Source of the DNA: Rhodanobacter fulvus Jip2
Lineage (GTDB): Bacteria > Pseudomonadota > Gammaproteobacteria > Xanthomonadales > Rhodanobacteraceae
Assembly (NCBI RefSeq): GCF_000264315.1
Contig: NZ_AJXU01000059.1
Location: 1-64,000, forward strand
Length of the DNA: 64,000 nucleotides
Reading direction: 5' to 3'
Shown one piece after another: positions 26,419 through 34,964 of this stretch; within the stretch, counting starts at the first letter, position 1; the number at the start of each line of letters is the position of its first letter. The position numbers and the translations under genes were made by a program. A model generated the notes under the pieces. The model ran no database searches and was not told the origin of the DNA. It saw nothing but the letters and a program-made list of their open reading frames with translations.

Positions 26419-26880
26419 TCAATCGAAGCGGTCGATGATCGCCGAGATGACGTTCAACGCCTGCCGCAGGTCGTTCACGTGCTCCTTGTCCAGCACGCGC
26501 AGGAGTTTCTTCATGCTGGTGCTGGATATGCCTTCGGTGCGCGGCAGGTAGACCACGTTGCAATGGGCCTTCAGTTCGTCGAAACGACCGGTCCAGTCCG
26601 CGCCCATGCCGAAGGTGGACACGCCGTATTTCGCGATGTCGCCAACCTTCTGCTCCCAGTGGCTTTCGGGGATGGCCAGATCCACGCATTTGATGTTCTG
26701 CACGATGCGTTGGCGATCCTCGAACGGCACGATGGTCTGCTTGCCCTTGGTGGCGTTGAACTCGTCGGTGGACACGCCTACCACCAGGTAATCGCCCAGC
26801 GCCTTCAGCCGCTGCAGCAGGTTCAGGTGGCCGACGTGAAACAGGTCGAAGGTGCCGTAGGTCAGTACGACGTTTTTCAT
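26419..26880 (-). CDS. Glycerol-3-phosphate cytidylyltransferase-like protein (TagD family)
   Basis: A 153-residue nucleotidyltransferase. FHVGHLNLL is the HxGH motif, and RTEGISSTSMKK corresponds to the ISTT nucleotide-binding motif near the end. GTFDLFHVGHL plus VSTDEFNATKGK matches TagD/GCT, which makes CDP-glycerol from CTP and glycerol-3-phosphate. ATG 26880 gives the standard start (K-V-L-T-Y-G-T-F-D). It sits 38 bases downstream of a CDP-glycerol glycerophosphotransferase-like gene, so the pair makes and uses CDP-glycerol. TagD itself is usually about 130 residues, slightly shorter. Confidence 0.9.
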   Translation of the reverse strand: MKNVVLTYGTFDLFHVGHLNLLQRLKALGDYLVVGVSTDEFNATKGKQTIVPFEDRQRIVQNIKCVDLAIPESHWEQKVGDIAKYGVSTFGMGADWTGRFDELKAHCNVVYLPRTEGISSTSMKKLLRVLDKEHVNDLRQALNVISAIIDRFD

Positions 26881-26918
26881 CGATCGATCCCCTGCCTCGT
26901 TGGTGTCGACGGCGCCGG

Positions 26919-27935
26919 TCATCGCAGCTTGCGCCAGTATTTGAAGCGGCGCAGCAGGCTCAAGGGCTTGCGTTTCAGGTCGCCGCGGCCCGTCGCCAGC
27001 ATCGCTTCCACCGCGTCGAGCACGCGCTCGCTGGAGCGTCCGTCGCGCAGCGGCTGCATCGCGTGGGCATATTCGCGGCGCGCTTCGCGGGACGGATCGT
27101 CGCCGCCGAGCGCGGCTTCCAGGCTGTGCTCCAGCGCGGCGGGGTCGTCCACGTTCACCAGGTGCGGGCCGGGCAGGCGGTTGCGGAAGGCCACGACGGG
27201 CTTGTCCAGCAACATGAATTCGGCCGCTACCGATGAGGTGTCCGTCAGCAGCACGTCGGCGTCCTGCAGCAGCGGTGCCAGTGCGGTGGTCGAGACGATC
27301 TCGTAGTTGTCGCCATGGATCGCGCGCAACGGCGCGGCGAATTCCTCGGCCATCTTGGGGTGGAACTTCACCGTCCAGCGCCACGGCCGGCGCGCCACGA
27401 TGTCGGCAATCGCGGCGGCCAGGGCTGGCGCCGAGGTGAGCGAGGGGCTGAACGTGGGCGCGTAGAGGATGCGTTTTTCATCGCCTTCGGCGCGGGCGGC
27501 GGCGGGCGTGCGCAACAACACGTCGGTTTTCGGCCAGCCGGTTTCCACCACCTTGAACCAGCCGTGCTGCCGCGCCAGCTGCTCGAACGGCGCCGTGGTC
27601 AGCGGACCGAAAGTGCAGAACAGGTCGAACATGCCGCGGATGCGGAAGTGGCCTTTCTTCTCGATGCCCAGGCCGTGGAAAACCTGCACCTTCAGCCCCG
27701 GAAACGACAGCGGCACTTCGTTGCCCGGTACCAGCACGGCGTCGGGATTGAACGCGCGCACTTCCGCGGTGGTGCGCAGCAGGCGTTCGCCCGGAAGCAG
27801 GTTTCCCGGCACCGGGCCATTCAGGAACCACGCGACCTCGTCGCCGCGTTCCAGCGCCGCGGCCTGCAGCGGGCGCAGGATCTCGAACGCATACGACAGC
27901 TCGGCGAAAAGCAGGTAACGGTGCGGCTTTGCCAT
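26919..27935 (-). CDS. CDP-glycerol glycerophosphotransferase-like protein (TagB/F family)
   Basis: A 338-residue protein with the GT-B-like TagF/TagB catalytic half: QVFHGLGIEKKG near residue 85, a VVETGWPKTDVLL segment, ILYAPTFSPSLTS, TVKFHPK and VLLTDTSSVAAEFMLLDKPVV. The His and Asp/Ser of these motifs are the polymerase active-site positions. ATG 27935 gives the start MAKPHRYLLFAE; a longer frame adds a non-conserved extension. It would transfer glycerophosphate from CDP-glycerol to an envelope glycan. With the neighbouring TagD-like, GT2 and ligase genes it suggests a glycerophosphate-decorated LPS or capsule. Confidence 0.85.
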   Translation of the reverse strand: MAKPHRYLLFAELSYAFEILRPLQAAALERGDEVAWFLNGPVPGNLLPGERLLRTTAEVRAFNPDAVLVPGNEVPLSFPGLKVQVFHGLGIEKKGHFRIRGMFDLFCTFGPLTTAPFEQLARQHGWFKVVETGWPKTDVLLRTPAAARAEGDEKRILYAPTFSPSLTSAPALAAAIADIVARRPWRWTVKFHPKMAEEFAAPLRAIHGDNYEIVSTTALAPLLQDADVLLTDTSSVAAEFMLLDKPVVAFRNRLPGPHLVNVDDPAALEHSLEAALGGDDPSREARREYAHAMQPLRDGRSSERVLDAVEAMLATGRGDLKRKPLSLLRRFKYWRKLR

Positions 27936-28086
27936 GAAAAATCCCGAACGCGGCGCCACGCCACGGCGCCAGAAAAGCACTCCAGGTTTCCGGCCGGCAT
28001 CAGCGCGATGCGGAAAACGCAGGAGATCAATGGGCGAAGTCTAGCGTTTGCGATCGCGTCCTGATCGATGCGACGTCGCCCCGCGA

Positions 28087-29361
28087 TCAGGCCGCGCCAT
28101 CTCCCTCGGCCCGGCGGCGCAGCCCGTGGCCCACACGTACCGCCAGGCCGAGCAGCAGGAAAAAGAACAGCGATTGCGACATCACCCGGAACAGCACGCT
28201 CTCGGTGAGCGCGCAGACGGCATAGAGCACCACGATCGCCAGGCCGGCGTACGCGGGCCCGGACACGGCGTCGTCGGGATCGGCCGCGTGCCGGAAAAAA
28301 TAGAAGAACGGCAGCACGAACAGCAGCACCAGCACCACCAGCCCGAAGATGCCGCGGGTGGCGGCCGCGTCCAGGTATTCGTTGTGCGGATGGCCGTATT
28401 GCGCGACCGCCGCATTGGTGCGCCCGGCCGCCACTTCGCTGCGTATATAGGTGCCGAAACGGTCGATGCCCACGCCGGCCAGCGGGTGTTCCTTGAACGC
28501 GCGAACGGCCGTGCGCCACATCTCCAGTCGCTCGCGCACGGCGCCCTTGGCGTCGTGGTTGGGGTTGTACGAGCTGACTTCCTGGCTGATGCTGGCGAAG
28601 CGTTCGATCAGTCGACCATCGAGATTGGCCGCGGCCGTGAGCGCCGCCGCGATTCCGATCACCAGGATCGGCAGCCATTGCCGGCGCCGCAAACCCTTGC
28701 GATAACCATGCAGCGCCATCACCAGCGCAAACGCCGGCACGAAGGCCAGCAGCGGCCCGCGGCTCTGGGTCAGCAGCGCGCCATAAAGACCCAGCGCCAT
28801 GGCGGCGCCATGCAGCCACTTCTCGCCTCTGGTCGCCTTCGGGTTCAGCAGTTGCAGCAGCGCCAGCAAGGTCAGCCCCAGCATGACGGTGGCGAACTCG
28901 ATCGTGCTGGCGGGGCCGCCATTGAGTCCGGCCGGGCGCAGGACACCGTAGAAGTGGTGCTGCACGATGCTCACCGCGCCGAGGAAAATCAGCGTCAGGC
29001 TGAAGCCATTCCAGACCTTGCGCATGCTCAGGCCGAGGCTGAAAACAGCGGCGATCACCGCGTACATGATGATGTGCGCGGACTGGTCGAACTCGCGCCA
29101 GTCGAGCTGGTGTTGCCAGATGTTGACCACCGAAAGCGCCACCATCAGCGCCGCGGGAACCAGCGCGGGCCAGGCGTAGCGGTAATCGCGACGCACCGCC
29201 CGGCCCGCCGCCAGCAACCACAGCCCGGTCAGGAAAAGCAGTGCAATCGGCAGCACCCTGACGTGCCTTTCGATGGAGAACGACAGCGGGACCAGGATGA
29301 CCAGCAAGGTGCAGCACGCCAGTGCCCATCGCTTCAACTGTGTACCGTGCATGGCGTCCAT
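28087..29361 (-). CDS. O-antigen ligase-family membrane protein (WaaL-like)
   Basis: A 424-residue protein with about 10-12 membrane segments and a large periplasmic loop. The loop holds VRERLEMWRTAVRAFKEHPL and AGVGIDRFG, followed by GHPHNEYLDAAATRGIFGL, which is the conserved H(P)HNxYL..L..G block of Wzy_C/WaaL proteins. Such proteins join polymerised O-antigen to lipid A-core on the periplasmic side. A second ATG lies 9 bases inside (MHGTQ). It is in line with the glycerophosphate genes but separated by about 150 bases with no clear signal. Confidence 0.87.
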   Translation of the reverse strand: MDAMHGTQLKRWALACCTLLVILVPLSFSIERHVRVLPIALLFLTGLWLLAAGRAVRRDYRYAWPALVPAALMVALSVVNIWQHQLDWREFDQSAHIIMYAVIAAVFSLGLSMRKVWNGFSLTLIFLGAVSIVQHHFYGVLRPAGLNGGPASTIEFATVMLGLTLLALLQLLNPKATRGEKWLHGAAMALGLYGALLTQSRGPLLAFVPAFALVMALHGYRKGLRRRQWLPILVIGIAAALTAAANLDGRLIERFASISQEVSSYNPNHDAKGAVRERLEMWRTAVRAFKEHPLAGVGIDRFGTYIRSEVAAGRTNAAVAQYGHPHNEYLDAAATRGIFGLVVLVLLFVLPFFYFFRHAADPDDAVSGPAYAGLAIVVLYAVCALTESVLFRVMSQSLFFFLLLGLAVRVGHGLRRRAEGDGAA

Positions 29362-29512
29362 TGCGTTCCAGCGGTTGCGCGATCGGGTGGATGGTGGAGC
29401 GACGTGCCGCCTGGGGGAAGGCGGGCGGTGTGCGGCAGCGCCGGGAAAATAGCAAATCGAGCCGAACGGATGCGTTGTATAGCTGGCCCCGGCTTACCGC
29501 CAGCTGAGCCCT

Positions 29513-30817
29513 TCACAAGGCACGCTTTTCGATCACGGCGTAATACATGCCATCCAGGTCGCCGTCACCGGGCAGGATCTGCCAGCCGACGCCGGCCGCC
29601 TGGCCCGCCGGCAGGGTGAAGGCGATCGCCTGCGCATCGGGCTGCGCGGCCAGCAGTTCGGCCACGATGGCCTCGTTCTCGGCGCGCAGCACCGAGCAGG
29701 TGATGTAGACCAGCCGGCCACCTGGCGCCAGCAGTGGCCACAGTGCCGCCAGGATGCGGCGCTGCTGCGCGTGCATCGCGGCGATGTCGCTTTCGCGCCG
29801 GTGCAGCCGCACGTCGGGGCGACGGCGCAGCACGCCGGTGGCCGAGCACGGCGCGTCGATCAGGATGCGGTCGAACGGCTGGCCTTTCCACCAACCCTTG
29901 GGCGCGCCGGCGTCGCCGATCACCACTTTCGCATTCAGGCGCAGCCGCATCAGATTCTGGCGGATGCGCTCGGCGCGGGCGGCATCGAATTCCAGCGCGG
30001 TGAGGTCGATGTCGGCACGTTCCAGCAGGTGGCAGGCCTTGCCGCCGGGTGCGGCGCAGGCATCCAGCACGCGCAGGCCGTCGCGCAGGTCGGCCAGGTC
30101 GGCGGCCACCTGGGCGGCGCCATCCTGCACGGCGAAGAAGCCGTCTTCGAACCCGGGCATGCGGGTGACGTCGGTACTGTGCGGCAGTACCAGCGCATCG
30201 CTCAGCCACGGGTGCGCGCTGGCCGCATAACCGGCGCCCTGCAGTTGGTCGATCAGCGCCTGGCGTCCGCTGCGCTGGCGATTGACGCGCAACATCAGCG
30301 GCGGCTCGCGGTTGTCCGCTGCCATCACCGCATCGGACTGCTGCGGCCAGTCGCGCTGCAGCGCGGCGGCCAGCCACGCCGGGTGGGCGTGACGGGTTTG
30401 TGGTTTGGCGTCGAGGCGGGCGAGCAGGCTGTCGCGCTCGCGCTGCCAGCGCCGCAGGATGGCGTTGACCAGACCGGCCAGCTGCGGCCGACCCAGCGTG
30501 CGTGTGGCCTCGACCGTGGCGGCCACGGCGGCGTAGTCGCTCAGCTGCAGGATTTCCAGTTGCACCAGCCCCAGCACCAGCAGCGCGTGTACGGCCGGGT
30601 CCTTGTGCCGCAGCGGCTTTTCCAGCAAGCCATCAACGGCCGCATCGAAACGCAGCCACCAGCGCGCCCCTTCGCTGAGCAAGGCCATCAGCAGCGCGCG
30701 ATCGCGCGGATCGGCCAATCGCCGTGCGTTGCGTTCCATCACGTCACGCAGGGACGCGCCGCGCAGGGCGACGTCAGCCAGGCCCTTGGCGGCCAGTGCA
30801 CGGGTATCGGGTTTCAT
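29513..30817 (-). CDS. rsmB: 16S rRNA (cytosine-967-C5)-methyltransferase
   Basis: A 434-residue protein. An N-terminal NusB-like helical domain (1-150) is followed by a SAM-dependent RNA methyltransferase domain. VLDACAAPGGKACHLLE is the SAM motif, DRILIDAPCSATGVLRRRPD carries the first Cys, and LVYITCSVLRAENE the second. It methylates C967 of 16S rRNA. It is the last gene of def-fmt-rsmB on the minus strand, 10 bases after fmt, the usual arrangement in gammaproteobacteria. Confidence 0.95.
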   Translation of the reverse strand: MKPDTRALAAKGLADVALRGASLRDVMERNARRLADPRDRALLMALLSEGARWWLRFDAAVDGLLEKPLRHKDPAVHALLVLGLVQLEILQLSDYAAVAATVEATRTLGRPQLAGLVNAILRRWQRERDSLLARLDAKPQTRHAHPAWLAAALQRDWPQQSDAVMAADNREPPLMLRVNRQRSGRQALIDQLQGAGYAASAHPWLSDALVLPHSTDVTRMPGFEDGFFAVQDGAAQVAADLADLRDGLRVLDACAAPGGKACHLLERADIDLTALEFDAARAERIRQNLMRLRLNAKVVIGDAGAPKGWWKGQPFDRILIDAPCSATGVLRRRPDVRLHRRESDIAAMHAQQRRILAALWPLLAPGGRLVYITCSVLRAENEAIVAELLAAQPDAQAIAFTLPAGQAAGVGWQILPGDGDLDGMYYAVIEKRAL

Positions 30818-30827
30818 CGACGACAGA

Positions 30828-31799
30828 TCATGGCGCGCGCCGCAGTTCAGGCCGCGCGTTGAGATAATCCATCACGCCGATGCGTTTGCCGCCAGCGCGC
30901 TGCACTGCCAGCACGCGCAGCGCGCCCTGGCCACACGCCACGTCGATGCCATCGCGACCAGCCGCGATCACGCTGCCGGGCACGGCGTGATGCACGATGT
31001 CGATGGCTTGCGCGGCCCATATCCGCAAACGTTCGCCGGCGATCTCGCCTTCGGCGACCGGCCAGGGATCGAACGCGCGCACCTGGCGCTCCAGCTCGAT
31101 CGCCGGGCGCTGGAAATCGAGCTTCGCCTCCGCCTTGTCCAGCTTGTGCGCATAGGTCACGCCGTCGTCCGCCTGCGGCACGGCGGCCGGCATGTCTCTC
31201 GCGCGCAGGCGCTGCAAACCCTCGGCGAGCACGTCGGCACCCAGCGCGGATAAACGGTCATGCAGCGTTCCGCCGGTGTCGTTGCGAGCGATCGGCGTGC
31301 GCCGCTCGAGCAGGATCGGGCCGGTGTCCAGGCCCGCTTCCATCTGCATCAGGTCGACGCCGCTTTCCGCGTCGCCGGCAAGGATGGCGCGCTGGATCGG
31401 CGCCGCGCCACGCCAGCGCGGCAGCAGGCTGGCGTGCACGTTCCAGCAACCGAAGCGCGGGATGGCCAGGACCTTGCGCGGCAGGATCAGCCCATACGCC
31501 ACCACCACCAGCAGGTCCGGCTGCAAGGCGGCCAGCGCCTGTTGCGCTTCGGCGGATTTCAATGAATCGGGCTGGTACACCGCGATGCCAGCGGCCAACG
31601 CGGCCTGCTTCACCGGGCTGGGGGTCAGCTTGCGGCCGCGGCCGGCGGGGCGATCGGGCTGGGTATAGACGGCCACCACCTCGGCGCCGCTGCCGCGGCA
31701 GGCATCGAGGCAGGGCACGGCGAAATCGGGAGTGCCGGCGAAAACCAGCCGCAAGCCGGGGCTACTCAAGCCGGCACTGTTCAAGCCGGCACTATTCAA
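30828..31799 (-). CDS. fmt: Methionyl-tRNA formyltransferase
   Basis: A 323-residue, full-length enzyme. [14 protein letters not shown] opens the Rossmann-like domain, and [17 protein letters not shown] contains the catalytic His. [15 protein letters not shown] holds the catalytic Asp. It formylates initiator Met-tRNA. The start region is odd: TTG at 31799 overlaps the def stop (TTGA), and three 15-base imperfect repeats each beginning with in-frame TTG follow before the conserved sequence. AGGCGG lies 7 bases before the first TTG, which supports 31799, though 31784, 31769 and 31754 are also possible. Confidence 0.93.
   Translation of the reverse strand: MNSAGLNSAGLSSPGLRLVFAGTPDFAVPCLDACRGSGAEVVAVYTQPDRPAGRGRKLTPSPVKQAALAAGIAVYQPDSLKSAEAQQALAALQPDLLVVVAYGLILPRKVLAIPRFGCWNVHASLLPRWRGAAPIQRAILAGDAESGVDLMQMEAGLDTGPILLERRTPIARNDTGGTLHDRLSALGADVLAEGLQRLRARDMPAAVPQADDGVTYAHKLDKAEAKLDFQRPAIELERQVRAFDPWPVAEGEIAGERLRIWAAQAIDIVHHAVPGSVIAAGRDGIDVACGQGALRVLAVQRAGGKRIGVMDYLNARPELRRAP
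31755..31799 (-). repeat. Three 15-bp tandem repeats at the start of fmt
   Basis: On the minus strand: TTGAATAGTGCCGGC, TTGAACAGTGCCGGC and TTGAGTAGCCCCGGC, followed by TTGCGG. Each unit begins with a TTG in the fmt frame and encodes (M/L)NSAG or LSSPG. Confidence 0.85.
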
Positions 31800-32305
31800 G
31801 CACTGGCCGCCTGCTTGCGCGCCTTCTCAAGCCGCTTCAGCAGCATGCCGCGCTTCAGTGCAGACAGGTGGTCGACAAACACCTTGCCGTCGAGATGGTC
31901 GATTTCGTGCTGGATGCAGACCGCCAGCGGGCCCTCGGCATCGACGACGAACTCGTTGCCGGCCGCGTCCTGCGCCTTCACCTTCACTTTCAACGCGCGG
32001 GTGACATCGGCGTACAGGCCGGGAAACGACAGGCAACCCTCCTGGTAAACCTGCGAGCCTTCCTTTTCCAGGATCTGCGCGTTGATCAGCGCCAGCGGCT
32101 CGGTGCGTCCCTCGCTCATGTCGGTCACCAGCACGCGCTGGTGCACGTTGACCTGGGTTGCGGCCAGGCCCACGCCATTGGCCGCGTACATGGTTTCGAA
32201 CATGTCGGCGACGAACTGCTTCAGCTTCGCGTCGAACACGGTTACCGGCACGGCACGGGTACGCAGGCGCGGGTCGGGGAATTCGAGAATGGACAGAACG
32301 GACAT
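31796..32305 (-). CDS. def: Peptide deformylase
   Basis: A 169-residue metallo-enzyme with all three motifs: GVGLAATQ (about 45-52), EGCLSFPG with the metal Cys, and QHEIDHLDG with the two metal His. It removes the formyl group from nascent proteins. ATG 32305 is preceded by GAGGTGA, a strong ribosome binding site, and gives the family start [15 protein letters not shown]. It is the first gene of the operon with fmt and rsmB and is divergent from the LysM gene. Confidence 0.96.
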   Translation of the reverse strand: MSVLSILEFPDPRLRTRAVPVTVFDAKLKQFVADMFETMYAANGVGLAATQVNVHQRVLVTDMSEGRTEPLALINAQILEKEGSQVYQEGCLSFPGLYADVTRALKVKVKAQDAAGNEFVVDAEGPLAVCIQHEIDHLDGKVFVDHLSALKRGMLLKRLEKARKQAASA

Positions 32306-32495
32306 GTATTTTTCACCTCGACGCCGAAAGTGCGGGCGACTTGGTAAAAATCGAGCCCTGGCGCCATTTAGAATGTGCCTCATTGTACGTCGGCAAGCGC
32401 GTGTCTGCAGACGATTTTTGTCGACGGACGACTGTTGCGCGTCGAAAGGGTTCAGCTACACTCGACCGAGCATAAGGGGAGGGGGATTCCCAACA

Positions 32496-33623
32496 ATGAT
32501 CAGAAAAACCATCGTCCTGCTGGCCGGCTTGCTGGTAACCGTGGCCGTCTACGCAGCAGGCGCGCAACTGCGCACCGATCATCCCGACAATTACACCGTG
32601 CGCAGTGGCGACACGCTGTGGGACATCTCCGCCCGTTTCCTGGTCAAGCCCTGGTTGTGGCCGGAAATCTGGCAGGCCAATCCGCAGGTACGCAATCCCC
32701 ACCTGATCTATCCGGGTGACGTGCTCAATCTGTCGTTCATCAACGGCCCGTCGCTGCGCCTGCAGCCCAGCGTGCATCGCGAGGGCGATGCCGTGCCGGC
32801 GATCCCGCTGTCGGAACTGCGCACCTTCCTGAAAGACCTGCGCGTGCTGAATTCCAACGAGGTCAGCTCGGCGCCCTACGTGGTGGGTCTGGAGGAAAAC
32901 CGGCTGCGCGGCGCGGTAGGCCAGAACATCTACGTGCGTGGCTTGCAGGCCACGCCCGGCCAGCGTTGGGCCATCGTGCGGCCCAGCCACGTCTTCCGCG
33001 GCTTCGAGCAGGACGACCCGGGCGACGCCGACAGCCGCATCTTCGCGCATGAGCTGGACAGCAACGCGGCCATGGTCAACGCGCCGTGGCGCGAGGATTC
33101 CCGCCACGACGGTCAGATGGGCCGCGGCCAGGACATGGGCGTGGAAGTGACCGTGATCGGTACCGCCGAAACGCTGCGGGTGGGTGATCCGTCCACCTTG
33201 CTGCTGCTCGACTCCACCCGCGAAATCCGCAGCGGCGACCGCGTGCTGCCGATCGACGACGCGCCGTACGATCCCTACTTCTACCCGCATCCGCCCAAGT
33301 CCCTTGCCCAGGACTCCCACGTGATCGGCTTCGCCGATGCGCTGGACGCGGTGGGTTCGCGCCAGGTGGTGGCGCTGTCGGTCGGTGCGAAGGATGGTGT
33401 GGACAACGGCCAGACCTTCTCGATCTACCGCCCGGGCGAGAACATCCATGACGACGTGGCCAGCAACAGCTGGCGCCGTGGCGTGGGTTCCCGCGTCACC
33501 CTGCCAGACGAATTCGTGGGCCACGTGATGGTGTTCCGCACCTTCGATCGGGTCAGCTACGGCCTGGTGATGGACAGCCTGCGGCCGGTGCACAAGAACG
33601 ACAAGCTGGCGATGCCGGAGTAG
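32496..33623 (+). CDS. Secreted LysM-domain peptidoglycan-binding protein
   Basis: A 375-residue protein with a signal peptide (VLLAGLLVTVAVYAAG). Its LysM domain at about residues 33-80 (YTVRSGDTLWDISARFLVKP, then NPHLIYPGDVLNL) binds peptidoglycan. The remaining 290 residues are of a type seen next to dprA in many beta- and gammaproteobacteria, with no known catalytic motif. AAGGGGAGGGGG lies about 10 bases before ATG 32496. The location between def and dprA is conserved. Its role in the wall is likely but not specified by the sequence. Confidence 0.88.
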   Translation: MIRKTIVLLAGLLVTVAVYAAGAQLRTDHPDNYTVRSGDTLWDISARFLVKPWLWPEIWQANPQVRNPHLIYPGDVLNLSFINGPSLRLQPSVHREGDAVPAIPLSELRTFLKDLRVLNSNEVSSAPYVVGLEENRLRGAVGQNIYVRGLQATPGQRWAIVRPSHVFRGFEQDDPGDADSRIFAHELDSNAAMVNAPWREDSRHDGQMGRGQDMGVEVTVIGTAETLRVGDPSTLLLLDSTREIRSGDRVLPIDDAPYDPYFYPHPPKSLAQDSHVIGFADALDAVGSRQVVALSVGAKDGVDNGQTFSIYRPGENIHDDVASNSWRRGVGSRVTLPDEFVGHVMVFRTFDRVSYGLVMDSLRPVHKNDKLAMPE

Positions 33624-33660
33624 TCCCGGCGGCGAAACCCGGCGACATTGCCTGACACCA

Positions 33661-33682
33661 CGGCGCGGCTACCACCGCGCCG
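33661..33682 (+). terminator. Likely terminator after the LysM gene
   Basis: Stem CGGCGCGG/CCGCGCCG with a 6-base loop, followed by TGATTGTTTGGGG. The T-run is weak, and it lies 35 bases upstream of dprA. Confidence 0.5.
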
Positions 33683-33716
33683 TGATTGTTTGGGGTGACT
33701 GCGTAAACTTCGGGGC

Positions 33717-34853
33717 ATGGACGAAACACACGAATTGCGCGCCTGGCTGACCGCGCTGCGCACGCCGGGCCTGGGGCCGGGCGGCTTGCGCGAGCGGCTC
33801 GACGCCGCCGACGGCGACATCGATGCCGTACTGCGAAACCTGCATCGTCACCGAACCGCGCTGGGCGATGAAGCCCGGGCCTGGCTGGATGCGCCCGACG
33901 AGGCGCGGCTGGCTGCCGACATCGCCTGGCTGGCCGAGCCGGATCACCACCTGTTGCGCTGTACCGACGTGGATTTCCCGCCGCAACTGGAAAACATCCC
34001 GCAGCCGCCCGCGGCCCTGTTCGTGGCCGGCAATCCGGGCCTCGCCTTGCTGCCGCAAGTGGCCATCGTCGGCGCGCGCAGCGCCAGCGTGGCGGGCATG
34101 GCCCACGCCAGTGCGTTTGCCCGGGCGCTGGCGCAGGCCGGGTTCGCCATCACCAGCGGCATGGCCGACGGCATCGATGGCGCCGCCCACACGGCCGCGC
34201 TGGATGCCGGCGCCAGCACGCTGGCGGTGATCGGCACCGGGCCCGACCGGGTCTATCCGCGCAAGCACCATGGATTGGCCCGACGCATCGCCGCGCAGGG
34301 CGCGTTGATCAGCGAATTCCCACCAGGTACCGGCGCCCGCGCCGACCACTTTCCGCGGCGCAACCGCATCATCGCCGGCTTGTCGCTGGGCACGCTGGTG
34401 GTCGAGGCGGGCCTGCGTTCCGGTTCGCTGATCACCGCCCGGCTGGCCGGCGAGCAAGGGCGCGAGGTGTTCGCCCTGCCCGGCTCCATCCACAACCCGC
34501 TGGCCCGCGGTTGCCATCGGCTGATCCGCGACGGCGCCCGGCTGGTGGAAACGGCCGCCGAAATTATCGAGACATTGACGCCCGCAGCGCGCATGCTTGG
34601 CGGCGAGTTGGCCGCGCGGCTGGGCAGCACGGACGTGGCCGCCAGCGTTGGCGATGCCGCTTCGTCGGCACCTGACGACCCGGCATATCGCGACTTATGC
34701 GGGGCGCTCGGTCATGATCCGGCGACGTTGGACGAACTTGTGCAACGTACGGGTCAGACGGCGTCGGCGCTTTCCTCGATGCTGCTGATGCTGGAATTGC
34801 AGGGACGCGTCGAGACGCTGCCCGGCAATCGCTACCAGCAACTGCCGGGCTGA
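33717..34853 (+). CDS. dprA: DNA-processing protein (natural transformation)
   Basis: A 378-residue DprA/Smf. An N-terminal SAM-like helical domain is followed by an extended Rossmann fold: VAIVGARSASVAG, then ITSGMADGIDGAAHTAA, then VYPRKH, then FPRRNRIIAGLS, then LVVEAGLRSGSLITA. The C-terminal DML1-like winged helix covers about 310-378 (TLDELVQRTGQTASALSSML). It protects incoming single-stranded DNA and loads RecA. The smg gene often found directly after dprA in related genomes is absent; topA follows after 111 bases. Confidence 0.95.
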   Translation: MDETHELRAWLTALRTPGLGPGGLRERLDAADGDIDAVLRNLHRHRTALGDEARAWLDAPDEARLAADIAWLAEPDHHLLRCTDVDFPPQLENIPQPPAALFVAGNPGLALLPQVAIVGARSASVAGMAHASAFARALAQAGFAITSGMADGIDGAAHTAALDAGASTLAVIGTGPDRVYPRKHHGLARRIAAQGALISEFPPGTGARADHFPRRNRIIAGLSLGTLVVEAGLRSGSLITARLAGEQGREVFALPGSIHNPLARGCHRLIRDGARLVETAAEIIETLTPAARMLGGELAARLGSTDVAASVGDAASSAPDDPAYRDLCGALGHDPATLDELVQRTGQTASALSSMLLMLELQGRVETLPGNRYQQLPG

Positions 34854-34964
34854 ACGCGCGGCCGGCGTGATTTGGCTTGACAGTCGCCCGCCCGGCGTGG
34901 TTTCAACTATATATATGCGCCCGTCGCCCAGCGGCGGTCTTTACGTTTGTGGAAATCCAGCTTC

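Noticed and set aside
34884-34920. Perfect TTGACA with TATATATA downstream, as a topA promoter
   Set aside because: The spacing is about 25 bases, too long for a sigma-70 promoter; the AT island may still matter for supercoiling control, but no promoter is called.
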